Source: Chara braunii (lineage: Eukaryota; Streptophyta; Charophyceae; Charales; Characeae). From it: 22,377 nucleotides of DNA. Positions 1-8,475 of the stretch are shown here, in pieces. The notes under the pieces are model-generated. The model was not told where the DNA came from, did no database searches, and saw only the letters and a program-made list of their open reading frames with translations. How positions within the stretch are numbered: the first letter of the stretch is position 1; each line of letters starts with the position of its first letter. The translations under genes and the position numbers were made by a program. The stretch is from the NCBI GenBank assembly GCA_003427395.1, contig BFEA01000232.1, positions 1,459,950 to 1,482,326 of the forward strand. Reading direction: 5' to 3'.

Positions 1-350
1 TCTGCTAGAACATGGAACCATACGTCGCCATATGTTTGTCTTTTGTGCAAGTGGTGACGAGTGGGGCAAGGCCCTTTTTTTTTTTTTTTTTTTTTTAGTG
101 TGGTCCGATGGACCACGGATCAGATTTAAACTGATCAGAACAGCGTATGAGTTCATGTTCTAGCAGAAGATTCATTCCTCTATCTTTTTCAGTTTCCTTT
201 TCCTTGGGGGAAGACCCTTAGGGCCACTGCTCGAAGGAAAAGGAAAAAAAAAAAAAAAAACAGATGAATGAATCTTCTGTCAGAACATGGACTCATACGC
301 TGCAATTGTTTTGTCTTTTGTGCAAGTAGTGAGGGGTGGAGCAAGGTCAG
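1..350. repeat. Direct and inverted copies of one ~37-bp head sequence (foldback)
   Basis: The sequence beginning TCTGCTAGAACATGG at 1 recurs in direct orientation at 276-350 and shares its tail, including TGTTTTGTCTTTTGTGCAAG or a close variant, up to about 74 and 350. The same head lies inverted at 141-177, so 141-177 and 266-302 form an imperfect foldback. Its arms extend inward through TTTCCTTTTCC (about 193-203) and GGAAAAGGAAAA (about 236-247). The inverted copy has a different tail: it runs straight into a U2 snRNA-like segment and a T22 run (75-96). This could be a family of small non-autonomous elements or a local rearrangement. No target-site duplications were identified. Confidence 0.7.
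97..143 (-). pseudogene. U2 snRNA-like segment (internal part) followed by a poly-A run
   Basis: Read on the minus strand from 143 to about 98, this matches plant U2 snRNA nucleotides about 41-87 as I recall them. It starts CTGTTCT, continues ATCAGTTTAA and ATCTGAT, and then gives a hairpin GTGGTCC..GGACCAC at the place of stem-loop IIb. Several bases differ from canonical U2. The first 40 nucleotides of U2, including the branch-point recognition sequence GUAGUA, are missing and replaced by the repeat head at 143-177. An uninterrupted run of 22 A (minus strand) follows at 75-96, which suggests a retrotransposed copy. There is no Sm site or 3' domain, so it is not a functional U2 gene. Confidence 0.6.
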
Positions 351-488
351 GGAAACGAAACAAAAGAAAGAGACAACTACGCGTAGTTGTAACGTGTAAC
401 CCATAACCGCCGGAACCAGTGGAAAGCAGACCTGACTTCGGATCCAGAACATATATTGCTGGCCTGCTCCGTTAACATACAGTATTTG

Positions 489-512
489 CCGAATGTCTCT
501 TCAGACATTCGG
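489..512. other. Perfect 10-bp hairpin with CTTC loop
   Basis: CCGAATGTCT (489-498) and AGACATTCGG (503-512) are exact reverse complements around the loop CTTC. Directly after it are a second short palindrome, ATCTGTGCAGAT (513-524), and a third, ACCCTTCGGGT (533-543). Three consecutive hairpins just upstream of U2-like sequence look like part of a structured RNA or of an RNA-derived repeat, but I do not recognise the family. Confidence 0.6.
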
Positions 513-543
513 ATCTGTGCAGATGCACTGAGACCCTTCGGGT

Positions 544-607
544 AAAAGACAATTCAATAAGGAATTCGTATGTTCAGGGGTTCTAGACCCCCCAAAAGAC
601 AATTCAA
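544..607 (+). repeat. 50-bp spaced direct repeat around a GGGGTTC..ACCCC hairpin
   Basis: The 14-mer AAAAGACAATTCAA occurs at 544-557 and again at 594-607. Between them lies TGTTCAGGGGTTCTAGACCCCCC (571-593), which folds through GGGGT and ACCCC. A close variant of the hairpin recurs at 676-699 after the U2-like 5' segment. Its position after GATAT suggests it stands where stem-loop IIb of U2 would be, so this may be the tail of an earlier tandem U2-like unit. Confidence 0.5.
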
Positions 608-699
608 CTCGGCCTTTTGGCTAAGATCAAGTGTAGTATCTGTTCTGATCAATTGAAAGAAAAAAAAAAAGATATATTCAGGGGTTCTGGACCCCCCCC
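608..699 (+). pseudogene. Truncated U2 snRNA-like sequence (5' domain)
   Basis: Positions 608-646 are identical, without gaps, to nucleotides 9-47 of plant U2 snRNA as I remember it (39 bases). They contain the branch-point recognition sequence GTAGTA at 633-638 and the CGGCCTTTTGGC stem-loop I. The next bases still resemble U2 (ATCA then TTGAAAGA) but break into an A-rich run (660-670), followed by GATAT and a GGGGTTCTGGACCCC hairpin in the place of stem-loop IIb. The first eight U2 nucleotides are replaced by AATTCAA, and the Sm site and 3' stem-loops are missing. U2 pairs with the intron branch point in the spliceosome. This copy is too short to act so, and is a pseudogene or a U2-derived repeat. 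Confidence 0.75.
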
Positions 700-708
700 A
701 AAAACAAA

Positions 709-1063
709 ATGCAGGGTGCCGATGGGGACTCGGAGGGGGAAGGCAAGGAGAGGTGGGGGGGCGGGGGGCAGTGGGGGTCGGGGGTCAGCGGGGTGCGGGG
801 ACCGGGGGTGCAGGGACCGGGGGTGTGGGGCCTGGGTGCCGAGGCCGGGAGGGTGCAGGGACCGGGGGTCCAGGTCCAGGGTCGGCGGGGGTCCCGGGGT
901 CGAGGCCGGGGTGCTGGGTGCCGGGGGGGGGGTCCCGTGGGGGTGCCGAGGGTCGGGCGGGCGCGGGGGTCTTCAGCGGGGTCTGAGGGTCGGCGCCCCC
1001 GCGGGAGGGGGTCCGGGGGTGAAATCTTGGGCCCGGCTTTGCCCCCGGGGTCCCCGGGTGACA
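709..1063. repeat. G-rich simple-sequence tract (GGGACCGGGGGTGC-like)
   Basis: The plus strand is dominated by runs of three to nine G, with recurring units such as GGGACCGGGGGTGCAGG (about 799-815 and 856-867) and GGGGTC. Long open frames exist on both strands, but their products are glycine/arginine or proline-rich low-complexity strings that follow from the base composition, so I do not call a gene. The many closely spaced G-runs make quadruplex formation plausible on the plus strand. The tract ends where the gag remnant on the minus strand begins to lose its sense. Confidence 0.75.
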
Positions 1064-1513
1064 ACCCTGGATAGCGGTAAGTATGGACTGCAGTTGTTCT
1101 CCACACTGCTCTTTGGTCAACAAGGGGACAGTTTCCAAGATGGCCTCCTGACGTTTCCGGAACAATTCCTTCCTCTCCTTCTCTGTCTCCTGTTCCCTTT
1201 GGATGGCACTATCTAGGAGTGCTTGCAAATACGATTTCTCCACATCGCTGGCTGCATCTAACAGGGTCTTCCACCTGACTGAGGTTAGTCATGGCTGGGC
1301 CATTTTCGGACCGTTGTCGTCAGCAGGTGGATCAGAGAGACGCCAATCAGTAAAAGAATCAATCGGACTCTCAAGAGGTACACTCCCCTTTTCGCTTGGA
1401 TGAACACTCCGTTTCCCAATCCTTGCCCATCCCAGATGGTCACTTTCCCTCTCTTCCTTTTCCCTCTCCCTCTTCTCTCTCTCTTCTTTCTGGTTGCGAG
1501 TCACCACGGACAT
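1064..1513 (-). pseudogene. Broken gag of an LTR retrotransposon (N-terminal part)
   Basis: Translation on the minus strand from ATG at 1511-1513 gives MSVVTRNQKEER, then a strongly charged K/E/R stretch. One frame continues through a TGA at 1289-1291 to about 1064. After the stop it has a second helical, charged region (DAASDVEKSYLQ..., then EKERKELFRKRQ). The basic N-terminus, coiled-coil character and place downstream of a primer-binding site and leader fit a retroelement gag, which forms the particle that packages the element RNA. No zinc knuckle or other catalogued motif is present, and the frame runs out into the G-rich tract, so the nucleocapsid end is lost. The single stop could be a CGA to TGA change. 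Assignment rests mainly on position and composition. Confidence 0.5.
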
Positions 1514-2831
1514 CGAAACTCAACTCAGAGAAACAAACTGAAAAGCTCAGAGAAGAGAAGGTAGAACTCCTAGCCGGAGCGGCATTTCATTTGGACTTAG
1601 AGAGAAGCAAACCAAAGAACAACAAACAAATTCACATGAGAGATCTGATTCAGCGACCCAGTCTGGTCAGACTGCATGCGAGGTCCTCTCGAGTCCAGTC
1701 TGACCAGCTCTGTGACCGTGCAACAAATCAGACAACGAGTGACTAAATACAACAATGGAGAATTGAGTGGTGTACTGGGTGCGAATCAAGCCACGGACTG
1801 TGCAACCAAAAGCATGTGAAACGTCTCAACCGAGATCCCCTCGGCAGTGGGTGTCCTAACCAACAAGAATAAAACTCCGGATCTCAGTCAGGAAGACAAT
1901 GGACTAATGCCAAACTGATTTGGGTCCAAAGGGCTCTTAATGTTTGGGCCCGGTCCCACTGGGTCCCAGAGGTCCCACGTAGGCCGCGACCAGGTCCCAA
2001 CCAAGAGGAGTCCCACATGGACTAAGTCCAGTTTCTACCACACCGAAAACGAGATTTCAACTTCCGACAGAACCTACAGACTACAACCGTTCAGAGATGA
2101 AAAGACAAAGCAATATAGAAAGACTCAGCATTCGGATCAAGATACTTCATTTTCCATCCATTCGGTGAGTAGGTAGATCACACACATTCGATCACAGAAT
2201 CAAGACCACAGAGGAATAAGAAAAGAAACCCAGAGTAACCCCAGCAAGACAAACCATACCATGCACACACACATGGGCATCCCGTAGGTGCACGGCACTT
2301 ACCTGAGTGGCCTTGAGCTTAGAGATGAATAGAACTCACCCCCCTCTCATGTGATCCTCCTGACCCCTCTAACGGTACCCCTTCACTAGTGTCCTATCTC
2401 TTAGGAGGGTCTGACTCCAACACCAAAGTGCAACGCTGGATCCCCCGTCGATGCTGAAGAACAACATAGCAACTTGCAGTCCGTAGATGCTGAGTGGCCG
2501 CTGACCCTCAAGCTCGCCTACTTGAGGGCAGCCCTTAAGTTGCCAAGTGTCTCCCTTGAATCAGATTCCAGGTGCGAGTGCCTCTGACTGTCGCCTCTCT
2601 CAAATTGCCGCATGAAGTCTCCTCGAAATGTCTCGCCACCCTAATCTCACTCTCAAGCAACCTGGTTAGGTTCAATGTCGACCCCACATGACCCAACCAG
2701 GTGGGGGCAGCTTCCCTTAGCCACGCTGCCCCACTTCCCTTAACCAACCAACCCTAACCCTAAGTGTTGCCCTCAACCACTTAGGTTAGGGTTAGTGCCG
2801 CAAAGTCAACTCTCACCAGCAAGTAGAATCC
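1514..2831 (-). other. Retrotransposon leader with a probable intron
   Basis: Between the primer-binding site and the gag start lie about 1.3 kb without a convincing ORF. On the minus strand there is a strong splice-donor match, CAG/GTAAGT (exon end at 2303, intron from 2302). Just upstream of the gag ATG is a pyrimidine-rich acceptor-like stretch, TTTTCAGTTTGTTTCTCTGAG (about 1526-1546). A leader intron of roughly 760 nt would join the primer-binding-site exon to gag. Plant retroelements with spliced leaders are known. The splice sites are read by eye and unproven. Confidence 0.4.
2750..2797. repeat. Inverted telomere-like hairpin in the leader
   Basis: ACCCTAACCCTAAGTG (2751-2766) faces CACTTAGGTTAGGGTTAG (2778-2795). 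The arms pair almost completely, with one bulged C, around an 11-nt loop. Each arm has two TTAGGG-like units. The usual plant telomere unit is TTTAGGG, so this is not a typical interstitial telomere block and is more simply a hairpin of the leader. Confidence 0.6.
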
Positions 2832-2843
2832 GCTCTGATACCA
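2832..2843 (-). promoter_or_regulatory. Primer-binding site (initiator tRNA-Met type)
   Basis: The minus strand reads TGGTATCAGAGC, the exact 12-nt complement of the 3' end of plant initiator methionine tRNA and the usual primer site of plant LTR retrotransposons. It lies one base from the sequence TGTTAAGATCC (plus strand, from 2845), whose reverse complement ends in TTAACA, as expected for an LTR end. It fixes the element's orientation: LTR to the right, gag to the left. Confidence 0.85.
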
Positions 2844-2844
2844 A

Positions 2845-3660
2845 TGTTAAGATCCTGACCAATTTCGAGATACACATCCATCAGATAGTACAATGCTGTC
2901 CAATTGCCGAAAGAAACGAATGAACTTGAGAGGAGAGAGAGGATCAGAAGAAGAAGAAGTAAGAAAGAAGAAGAAGATGATGTACACCAGCGCAGACAAA
3001 TGACAAGGCTCTTCTTCTTCGCCCAACAATCTCCTCCTCCTTATCTCCCCCTTCTCTTATTCATACAAGAAATAATAATACAATGTTGAATGGCTGAATC
3101 AGAATCAATGTCCGAGTTGCTCTTCTACTGCAGGTATCACTTGAGGTCCACCATAGCCATGGCCGCCTCTCCCACTCTTCACTCTCATAGGTCGGGGCTA
3201 TGACGGACTACTAGGCCTTGCCCAGATGCCCAAAGGACAACCCAAAGCAGCTATGGCTGCCCTAGCTCAGGCCGCCATGCCCGACCCGGCCTCGAAGCTG
3301 CTTGGTGTAGCTCTCCCCAGTTGGGGACTCCCTGCTGCAGCGTCCACCAAGGTGATGAAGATGGCTGCCACCATAGTCAGTACCCCTGGCGCTCCACCCC
3401 CTTCCTGTCCTTCCTCCTCCGTGTCCTTCTCCTTCCCCCAGCAGCGCTGCTCTTGGATAGCGTTGCTCCAACCGGTGCTCCAACCAGTGTGTCGTCACAC
3501 TTGCACACCGAGAAAGAGGCCGGGCTCTTCGCCCGGCTGGGAGATATAGCGGCCTGCTTGCCTCTTCGGGCGGTGACTTCCAGGCCGCTCGGCCTTCTGA
3601 GCAACAGGTACCTCCCCCCTTTCGGAGGGAAACATCATTGCAGACTCTTATATTGCCCGT
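2845..3660 (-). mobile_element. 5' LTR of the minus-strand retrotransposon (right end unresolved)
   Basis: The inner LTR edge is set by TGTTAAGATCC at 2845, next to the primer-binding site. Within it are purine-rich stretches (2930-2975) and, on the minus strand, a TATATAAG-like box, CAATATAAGAG at about 3645-3655, that could serve as promoter, which would place the transcription start near 3620. The matching outer edge (plus strand ending in CA) and a target-site duplication could not be found, so the right limit is only a minimum. No second LTR is in the window to the left, so the element is truncated at about 1064 or was broken by later insertions. Confidence 0.5.
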
Positions 3661-4150
3661 AAAGGCCCTAGACCCAGACTGGTTGGGCTGGTATCCGCCT
3701 AGACCTAACCTACGACTATTGGGCCTCTAAAAATACCACTTCTGTCTTCTTCTGCTCGGCCTCCAGTACCCGCACATCTACCCCTTCAGGGTGCGGTACT
3801 GGCCTACCCGCTACTGGAGTGTTTTTCCTGCTGCAATCCCTCAATGTCACGGCCACAGGTAAGTACCGGCCCTGAGGGCCCAATGAACGAGCAAGTGCCC
3901 TTGCGGACGACACACACACTCAAGCCAACCAGCACTCAGACAGGCACGGCCACACACACACTCAAGCCAACCAGCACTCAGACAGACATGCAGTCCAGCA
4001 AGCGTGCACACACAGACTTAGTAGCAGGCGGGAAACTCAGCAATGCATTCAGTCTATGGGCAAAACTCAGAAATCAGTCATGTGTTTCAGTCCATGTTTG
4101 GACGGATCATCACACCGTTGTGAACTCTAATCACTTTACCCATACTCTAT
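3661..4150. other. Non-coding stretch between two retroelement remnants
   Basis: No credible coding frame was seen. It may hold the rest of the LTR of the element to the left. It contains a 42-bp tandem duplication (see next entry). The remainder is unremarkable. Confidence 0.5.
3911..3994. repeat. 42-bp tandem duplication
   Basis: The unit beginning with the CA run and CTCAAGCCAACCAGCACTCA is present twice, with CTCAAG at 3919 and again at 3961. The copies are nearly identical, so the duplication is recent or conserved by slippage at the CA run. Confidence 0.8.
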
Positions 4151-4152
4151 CA

Positions 4153-5236
4153 TTACCCTCTTAGCTTGATAACTATTAGAGTTGGTGCTGTAGCGGACTT
4201 AGAATCAAGAAATGGACAGTTCAGTGGCATCCTGGGCTTACATCCTAAGTGTAGCTGGTTGGGCACCCGTCCAGTTGCTGAATGAACAATGTTGTCACTT
4301 AGAGTGTGACAAACCAATGACCTGCGGCAAACTGTCATCCCAATCATGTCGATTGGAACCAATATTGTGTCGTAACATGTGTCGCACCATCGGGTTAATG
4401 GAGTCAGCTTGTTCGTCTGTTTTTAGTGTGATTACCTGATGTCATATTCAGTTCATACCCTATGAATTTGGCTAGATTCTGCCATGTCAAGTGCCCATCT
4501 CTGTCACTTGCTATAGTCTTAGGAATTCCAAAGATTTTTACCCAGTGATTAGCAAATCCGGGAATAACAAGTTCAGTCTTTGCAGTCGTAGGCAAGAGTA
4601 CGAGTCCAGCACACTCTGGATATCTAGCAATCGTCACAAGATCTGCTTGTTTCCTATCCTGCTGGTCACAAGCATGTTCATGAAGGCAATGGCCAGAGAT
4701 TGGCCTTACCCATCTCTGTCACTTACTATAGTCTTAGGCAGTCCAAAGATTGTTACCCAGGGATTAGCAAATGCGGGAATAACAAGTTCAGACTATGCAG
4801 TTGTAGGCCACAGTATGAAACGAGCAAACTTTGGAAATCTATCAATGACCATCAGATCTGCTTGTTTCCTATCCAGCTGGTCACAAGCATGTTCATGAAG
4901 GCCATGGCCAGAGATTGGCCTGACCCATTAGGAGTTGGAAGTGACTTGAATAAGCCTAGTGGAGTAGGTGTGCAGCGCTTGCCTCTCTGACAAACCTGAG
5001 AAGTTGAGTCGGCAAGAACTCTCCACAGATGCTTGAGCACCTCTCTTCATACCAGACCACCAAAAGCTCTGCAAAAGACTAACATAAGTCTTTTTGAACC
5101 TGAAGTGACCTGTGGTATCGTGACACTCTCCTAAAAATAAACTAAGCAGAGGTTCAATATATGGTATACCCAATCTTTCATCCCCATCTTTACTAAGGAA
5201 CAGCAATCCATCCACCATCATGAACTCTTCGCACAC
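4153..5236 (-). pseudogene. Decayed Ty3-type integrase
   Basis: Minus-strand pieces in several frames line up with an LTR-retrotransposon integrase, which inserts the element cDNA into the chromosome. At 5150-5050 is the zinc-binding region, with remnants GECHDTTGHFRFKKTY and FWWSGMKR. The core region at 4920-4400 contains RKQADL, VIDRF, IFGLPKTIVSDRDG (with the second catalytic Asp in SDRDG) and NLAKFIGYEL. At about 4310-4230 is IVHSATGRVPNQLHLGCKPRMP, like the segment after the core. Stops and frameshifts are many, and part of the core is tandemly duplicated. It is older than the chromovirus to the right and belongs to another lineage, since no chromodomain is seen. Confidence 0.75.
4494..4923. 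repeat. 215-bp tandem duplication inside the integrase remnant
   Basis: The segment starting CCCATCTCTGTCACTT at 4494 is repeated from 4709. Both copies end in GCCAGAGATTGGCCT. Each encodes, on the minus strand, the same part of the integrase core, from just upstream of RKQAD to SDRDG. The copies differ by numerous substitutions, so the duplication is old. Confidence 0.9.
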
Positions 5237-5760
5237 CTTCCTATCTTGTGCAGCGATATGTGTGATGATTTCATTTCGAATTTGTGCCCTTCGTAAGTTT
5301 GTAAAAGCCTACCACCTATTGCCATGCATCCCTTCAATACCAAACTCAGTGACCTGCAACCTGATGATGTCTGCCCTCCTGGACATGCATCAGATACCTC
5401 ATTATATTGCCCTTTAACATGCTTAAATGTAAGGTCATGCATGTCTATGACTTGCATCCAGTTTTTCAGAGCATCGGACAATGTGGGGTTGCGTCTTGAT
5501 CCATTGGAGCATCTCCTGGTCAAACCTGACCTGTCTACCAGGGAGATAGTTCTTCCAATGCTTCAGTGCCAGATAGACTATATATCTCATAGGTGGAATT
5601 TGTCAGCTTCTCATATGACATTTCTTGGACATATACTCATGAGTTCAATTTCTTCCCCTCTAATTGCTGTAGTACCGCGGCTATCTCATATTGGCATACA
5701 TCAGCAGTACCAATCAATGGCTTACCGGGATCTGAAATCTTCAGTATAGGATGCTACATG
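5237..5760 (-). pseudogene. Decayed Ty3-type RNase H / RT connection
   Basis: The minus strand has recognisable blocks of the RNase H domain, which removes the RNA template during reverse transcription. HPILKISDPGKPLIGTADV and AAVLQQLEGKKLNS (5752-5636) match the region of the first catalytic Asp, with Asp retained in TADV. LALKHWKNYLPGRQVRFDQE (about 5575-5510) matches the following helix and strand. NWMQVIDMHDLTFKHVKGQ then NEVSDA (about 5465-5370) matches the domain end. The last block is followed by the integrase zinc region, in the normal pol order. Several stops and frame changes mean no product is made. Confidence 0.75.
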
Positions 5761-5979
5761 ATGAGAGACTTCAGTTTTTTTAAAAGTCCACTTACATTGC
5801 TTTGTCAAGTCCCAAGGGGTGTTTGGGGCGGACCCACCGCTTGAGGTGCTACGCCTGGGATAGAGATGGAGATGGAGGATGAGGGTGGAGCAACATGACA
5901 CAGCGCAGCTCCCACGCAAGACTCCAACGAACGTACTTCAAACTGTGCGAATGTAGAATGATCCCAAGTACAGACTCTG

Positions 5980-6115
5980 GCTGGGGTCTACCCCAGCGAA
6001 CTGACTGGACTGGACTGGACTGGCTGGTACCGATAGAGGTACCGGCCTGGACTGGACTACCCCAAATACAACACAGGCCTGTGAGAACAGGCCAAGGGGC
6101 TGGTCTCACAGGGCA
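5980..6115. repeat. Cluster of small palindromes and a GACTG(G/A) run
   Basis: CTGGGGTCTACCCCAG (about 5981-5996), a run of ACTGG units (6001-6024), GGTACC..GGTACC (6026-6043) and CTGTGAGAACAGGCC with GGTCTCACAGGG lie within 140 bp. They resemble, on a small scale, the hairpin-rich region at the right end of the window, but no sequence is shared. Confidence 0.5.
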
Positions 6116-6330
6116 ACTAGAGGTCCGCTACACGATCCTCGACCTATGATGGATCGCCTAGATACAAGCACGCTTCCGCCAAGAAGCGGAACTCTACCAA
6201 AGAAAAAGAAAACCTGAGTAGTCTAGGATGCGGAGCACGCTCCATGCTGAGTCCATGTGATGCAACCTAGGCTAGAAAAAGTTGCAAAAGCAGCAATGTC
6301 ATAGCTAACAGCCTAAGTGAAAGCAGAAAG

Positions 6331-6506
6331 CAACTAACTAGTATTCATGTCCTAGGAAACCAGAAAGTAATGACAACTAAATCCTAGAATGTTGGAGGCA
6401 GTAGCCTCAGTCTGGAAACAACTGACTAGTGTACAAGTCCTAAGAACAGTCAACACAAAGACAACGAAATCCTAGAAATGGTAGAGGCAGAGGCCTCTGT
6501 GTAAGA
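6331..6506. repeat. 88-bp tandem duplication
   Basis: CAACTAACTAGT at 6331 and CAACTGACTAGT at 6419 begin two related units. Both contain AAATCCTAGAA and an AGAGGCAG/GAGGCAG motif near the end. Divergence is considerable. Confidence 0.7.
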
Positions 6507-7243
6507 GCAACAAAACAATAACAAGACAATCATATGTCACAGGAAGGGTATGTCGCAAACCACAGGGTGGGATGGTCCCTGAGGGTGGCAAATGCAGCCT
6601 AGGGGTCGATAAACTCCTAGGGGCATCCACACATAATGACAGGGAGACATATGTCATCAGGCTCAATAAGGGTAGGGAACTGGGAGCGAACAGAACCAAT
6701 GACCCTAACAGATAGACCATCAGGGCAGGTAATGCTCGACTAAAGGGTTGACCACTATGTAAGGTCGACCATGCAAGGAAATAAGGGAGCCTGGTATACT
6801 GGGCGCACCTAGATGAAGCATGCAAGGCTGCCTAACTAGGGCGTGAGGGCCAACAGAGGGTAGAAAAAGTGATGGGTAAGGGAATCATGCAAATGACTCC
6901 TAAAGTGAGGGAAGTCGGAGATCCGTAAGCTGGAAAGTCAGGGCAACGCTACGGTCTCGATGCCTATGCGTATACCAAGGGAGAGCCCAACTCAGAGGAA
7001 CCCGGCTAAGGGAGACCATCAGGTGACACAACCAGGGTACTGTATGCGGAAAGTGGTAAAAGAGTGACGGCGTCTAAAGTAGGCAGAACTGATCGTGACG
7101 AAGTCCGTAGAGCTTCCAATAACGTACACGAAGAAAAGCCCGGAACGTCGTCGAGGAAGGGTCACAACATCAACGAGCTGAAGTAGCAAAACTGGAGTGG
7201 ATGGAGTACTGAGAAGTCAAGGACGTGGGAAGGTAAGTCAGAG

Positions 7244-7951
7244 TCAATCATCGTATCGAGCAGGACGACGACGAGTGCGCTGTGGACGCTCAGAAGCATC
7301 CGGCTGCTGCTGAAGGTCTGCCTCAAATGGAGCAGGCTCGACTTCAGCGATCTCCTCAGCCGGGGGAGAAGGAGGAGGGTCAGTGGGCTGAGGAGGAGCA
7401 GTCAACCCATCACGACGAGCACGGTCATAGGCACGCACCAACATGCGAGTATGCTGCAAGTGCTCGAGGGGCTCCCAAGTAGCCTCCTCATAAGGGTAAC
7501 CCTTCGAACGTATGAGATACTCGACGTGCAGAGGGTTGTCGTCGGTGAGTCGGCGACCAATGATGTCTGAAATGAGGAACTCCTCGTGGCCGTCCACCAT
7601 GATGGGAGGAGGGCGCTCGTATGGTCGTCCAACGAAACGCTTGGGCGATCTATGGTAGGGACGCAGTAACGAGACGTGGTAGACATCGTGCACACGAGCC
7701 TGGCGTAGGTAGTCGGGCAGCTTCACACGGAAGCTGGCAGCGCTAGATGTCATATCAGAACCGACGACCTGGAGAATGCGGCAAGGGTCAGAGAAGCGAT
7801 ACCGGAATTTGCGAAACGTGTCCGCTTCGAGCTATAAGTGGCGGGCGTCGACAAGCACATCATCACTGACTTTGAATGGATGATCCACCCTCGATCAGTT
7901 CGCATGTGCGGCCATGCGAGTCTGGAAAGCGGCTATGTGTTGATGCGTGGT
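7244..7951 (-). pseudogene. Integrase C-terminal part with chromodomain
   Basis: The minus-strand frame continues from the integrase core through three stops (7952 TAG, 7895 TGA, 7832 TAG) into an open stretch to the TGA at 7244. It has the basic post-core region (RKFRYRFSDP, ILQVV), VHDVYHVSLLRPYH, and then a chromodomain: EEFLISDIIGRR, HVEYLIRSKGYPYEEATWEP and LEHLQH (about 7585-7455). The tail is proline-rich and ends in a basic RPQRTRRRPARYDD. In chromoviruses the chromodomain guides integration to chromatin with particular histone marks. The key YL...KGY...TWEP positions are present, so this domain itself is well preserved. Frame is kept over about 1 kb, so decay here is by substitution only. 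Confidence 0.85.
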
Positions 7952-8475
7952 CTACATGATCGACGTCATGTGTGCAACCCAATCATCTAGCGTGGGACAA
8001 CTCGTGTCGGGGTGCAACTGTGATGGTCGAAGGAAGTCCGTGGGAACACAAGGGTGATAGTCGAGGTCAAAATAGTAAGGCGACATCCTCGTGGCTAGCG
8101 AGACGGCGTGTTTGTAGGCTATCTCCACGTGGGTAAGATGGAGATCCCACTGCTGGTCCTCAGGAACAATCTTTCGGAGAATATCTCCGAGATTCCTGTT
8201 CGTGACCTCGGTCTGACCATCAGTCTGGGGATGGTAAGACGAGGAGAAGCGGAGTTGGGTGTCGTACACCTTGTGGAGTCGTCGCCAGAATCAGTTGGTA
8301 AAGCGTGGGTCACGGTGAGATATGGTGCTCAGGGGTAAGCCGTGGTCATGCACGACTCGGTCAAACACGATGCCGGCGACCTCACGTGCCTTGATGGCAT
8401 AGCGACACAGAACAAAGCATGCGCGCTTCGTGAAGCGGTAGACGGCGACCACGGGGGGTCGCAGGACGAAGAGGA
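7952..8475 (-). pseudogene. Integrase catalytic core, inactivated
   Basis: Minus-strand blocks are YRFTKRACFVLCRYAIKAREVA, FDRVVHDHGLPLSTISHRDPRF, a stop (8291 TGA), then FWRRLHKVYDTQLRFSSSYHPQTDGQTEV and WDLHLTHVEIAYKHA. This is the RNase H-fold core that cuts and joins DNA through a D-D-E triad. The Glu in QTDGQTE is present. The second Asp, expected in the SDRDPRF-type motif, is His here (SHRDPRF), which alone should abolish activity. The first Asp lies upstream in another frame (SMDFIGPL at about 8480) because of a frameshift. The stop sits where related elements usually have a residue before FWR. Confidence 0.85.

Larger units (their letters stand above)
5761..7243. other. Non-coding stretch left of the chromovirus
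   Basis: No credible gene was found. The minus-strand ORF at 6472-6825 looks hydrophobic but resembles no family and overlaps a tandem repeat. Downstream of the chromovirus stop (7244) one expects a polypurine tract and the 3' LTR. I could identify neither, so the element may be truncated there or the LTR too diverged to see. Confidence 0.5.

Noticed and set aside
485-545. U6 snRNA gene
   Set aside because: Only the first hairpin is vaguely similar. The ACAGAGA box and the rest of U6 are absent.
617-1216. Long open frames through the G-rich tract on both strands
   Set aside because: The products are glycine/arginine or proline strings dictated by the base composition, and all frames on both strands are open at once.
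2750-2797. Interstitial telomere block
   Set aside because: Only two units per arm, in inverted order, and of TTAGGG rather than the common plant type. A hairpin explains it better.
6472-6825. 117-codon minus-strand ORF with hydrophobic stretches
   Set aside because: No family resemblance, overlaps a tandem duplication and has a leucine/serine-rich composition from repeat DNA.
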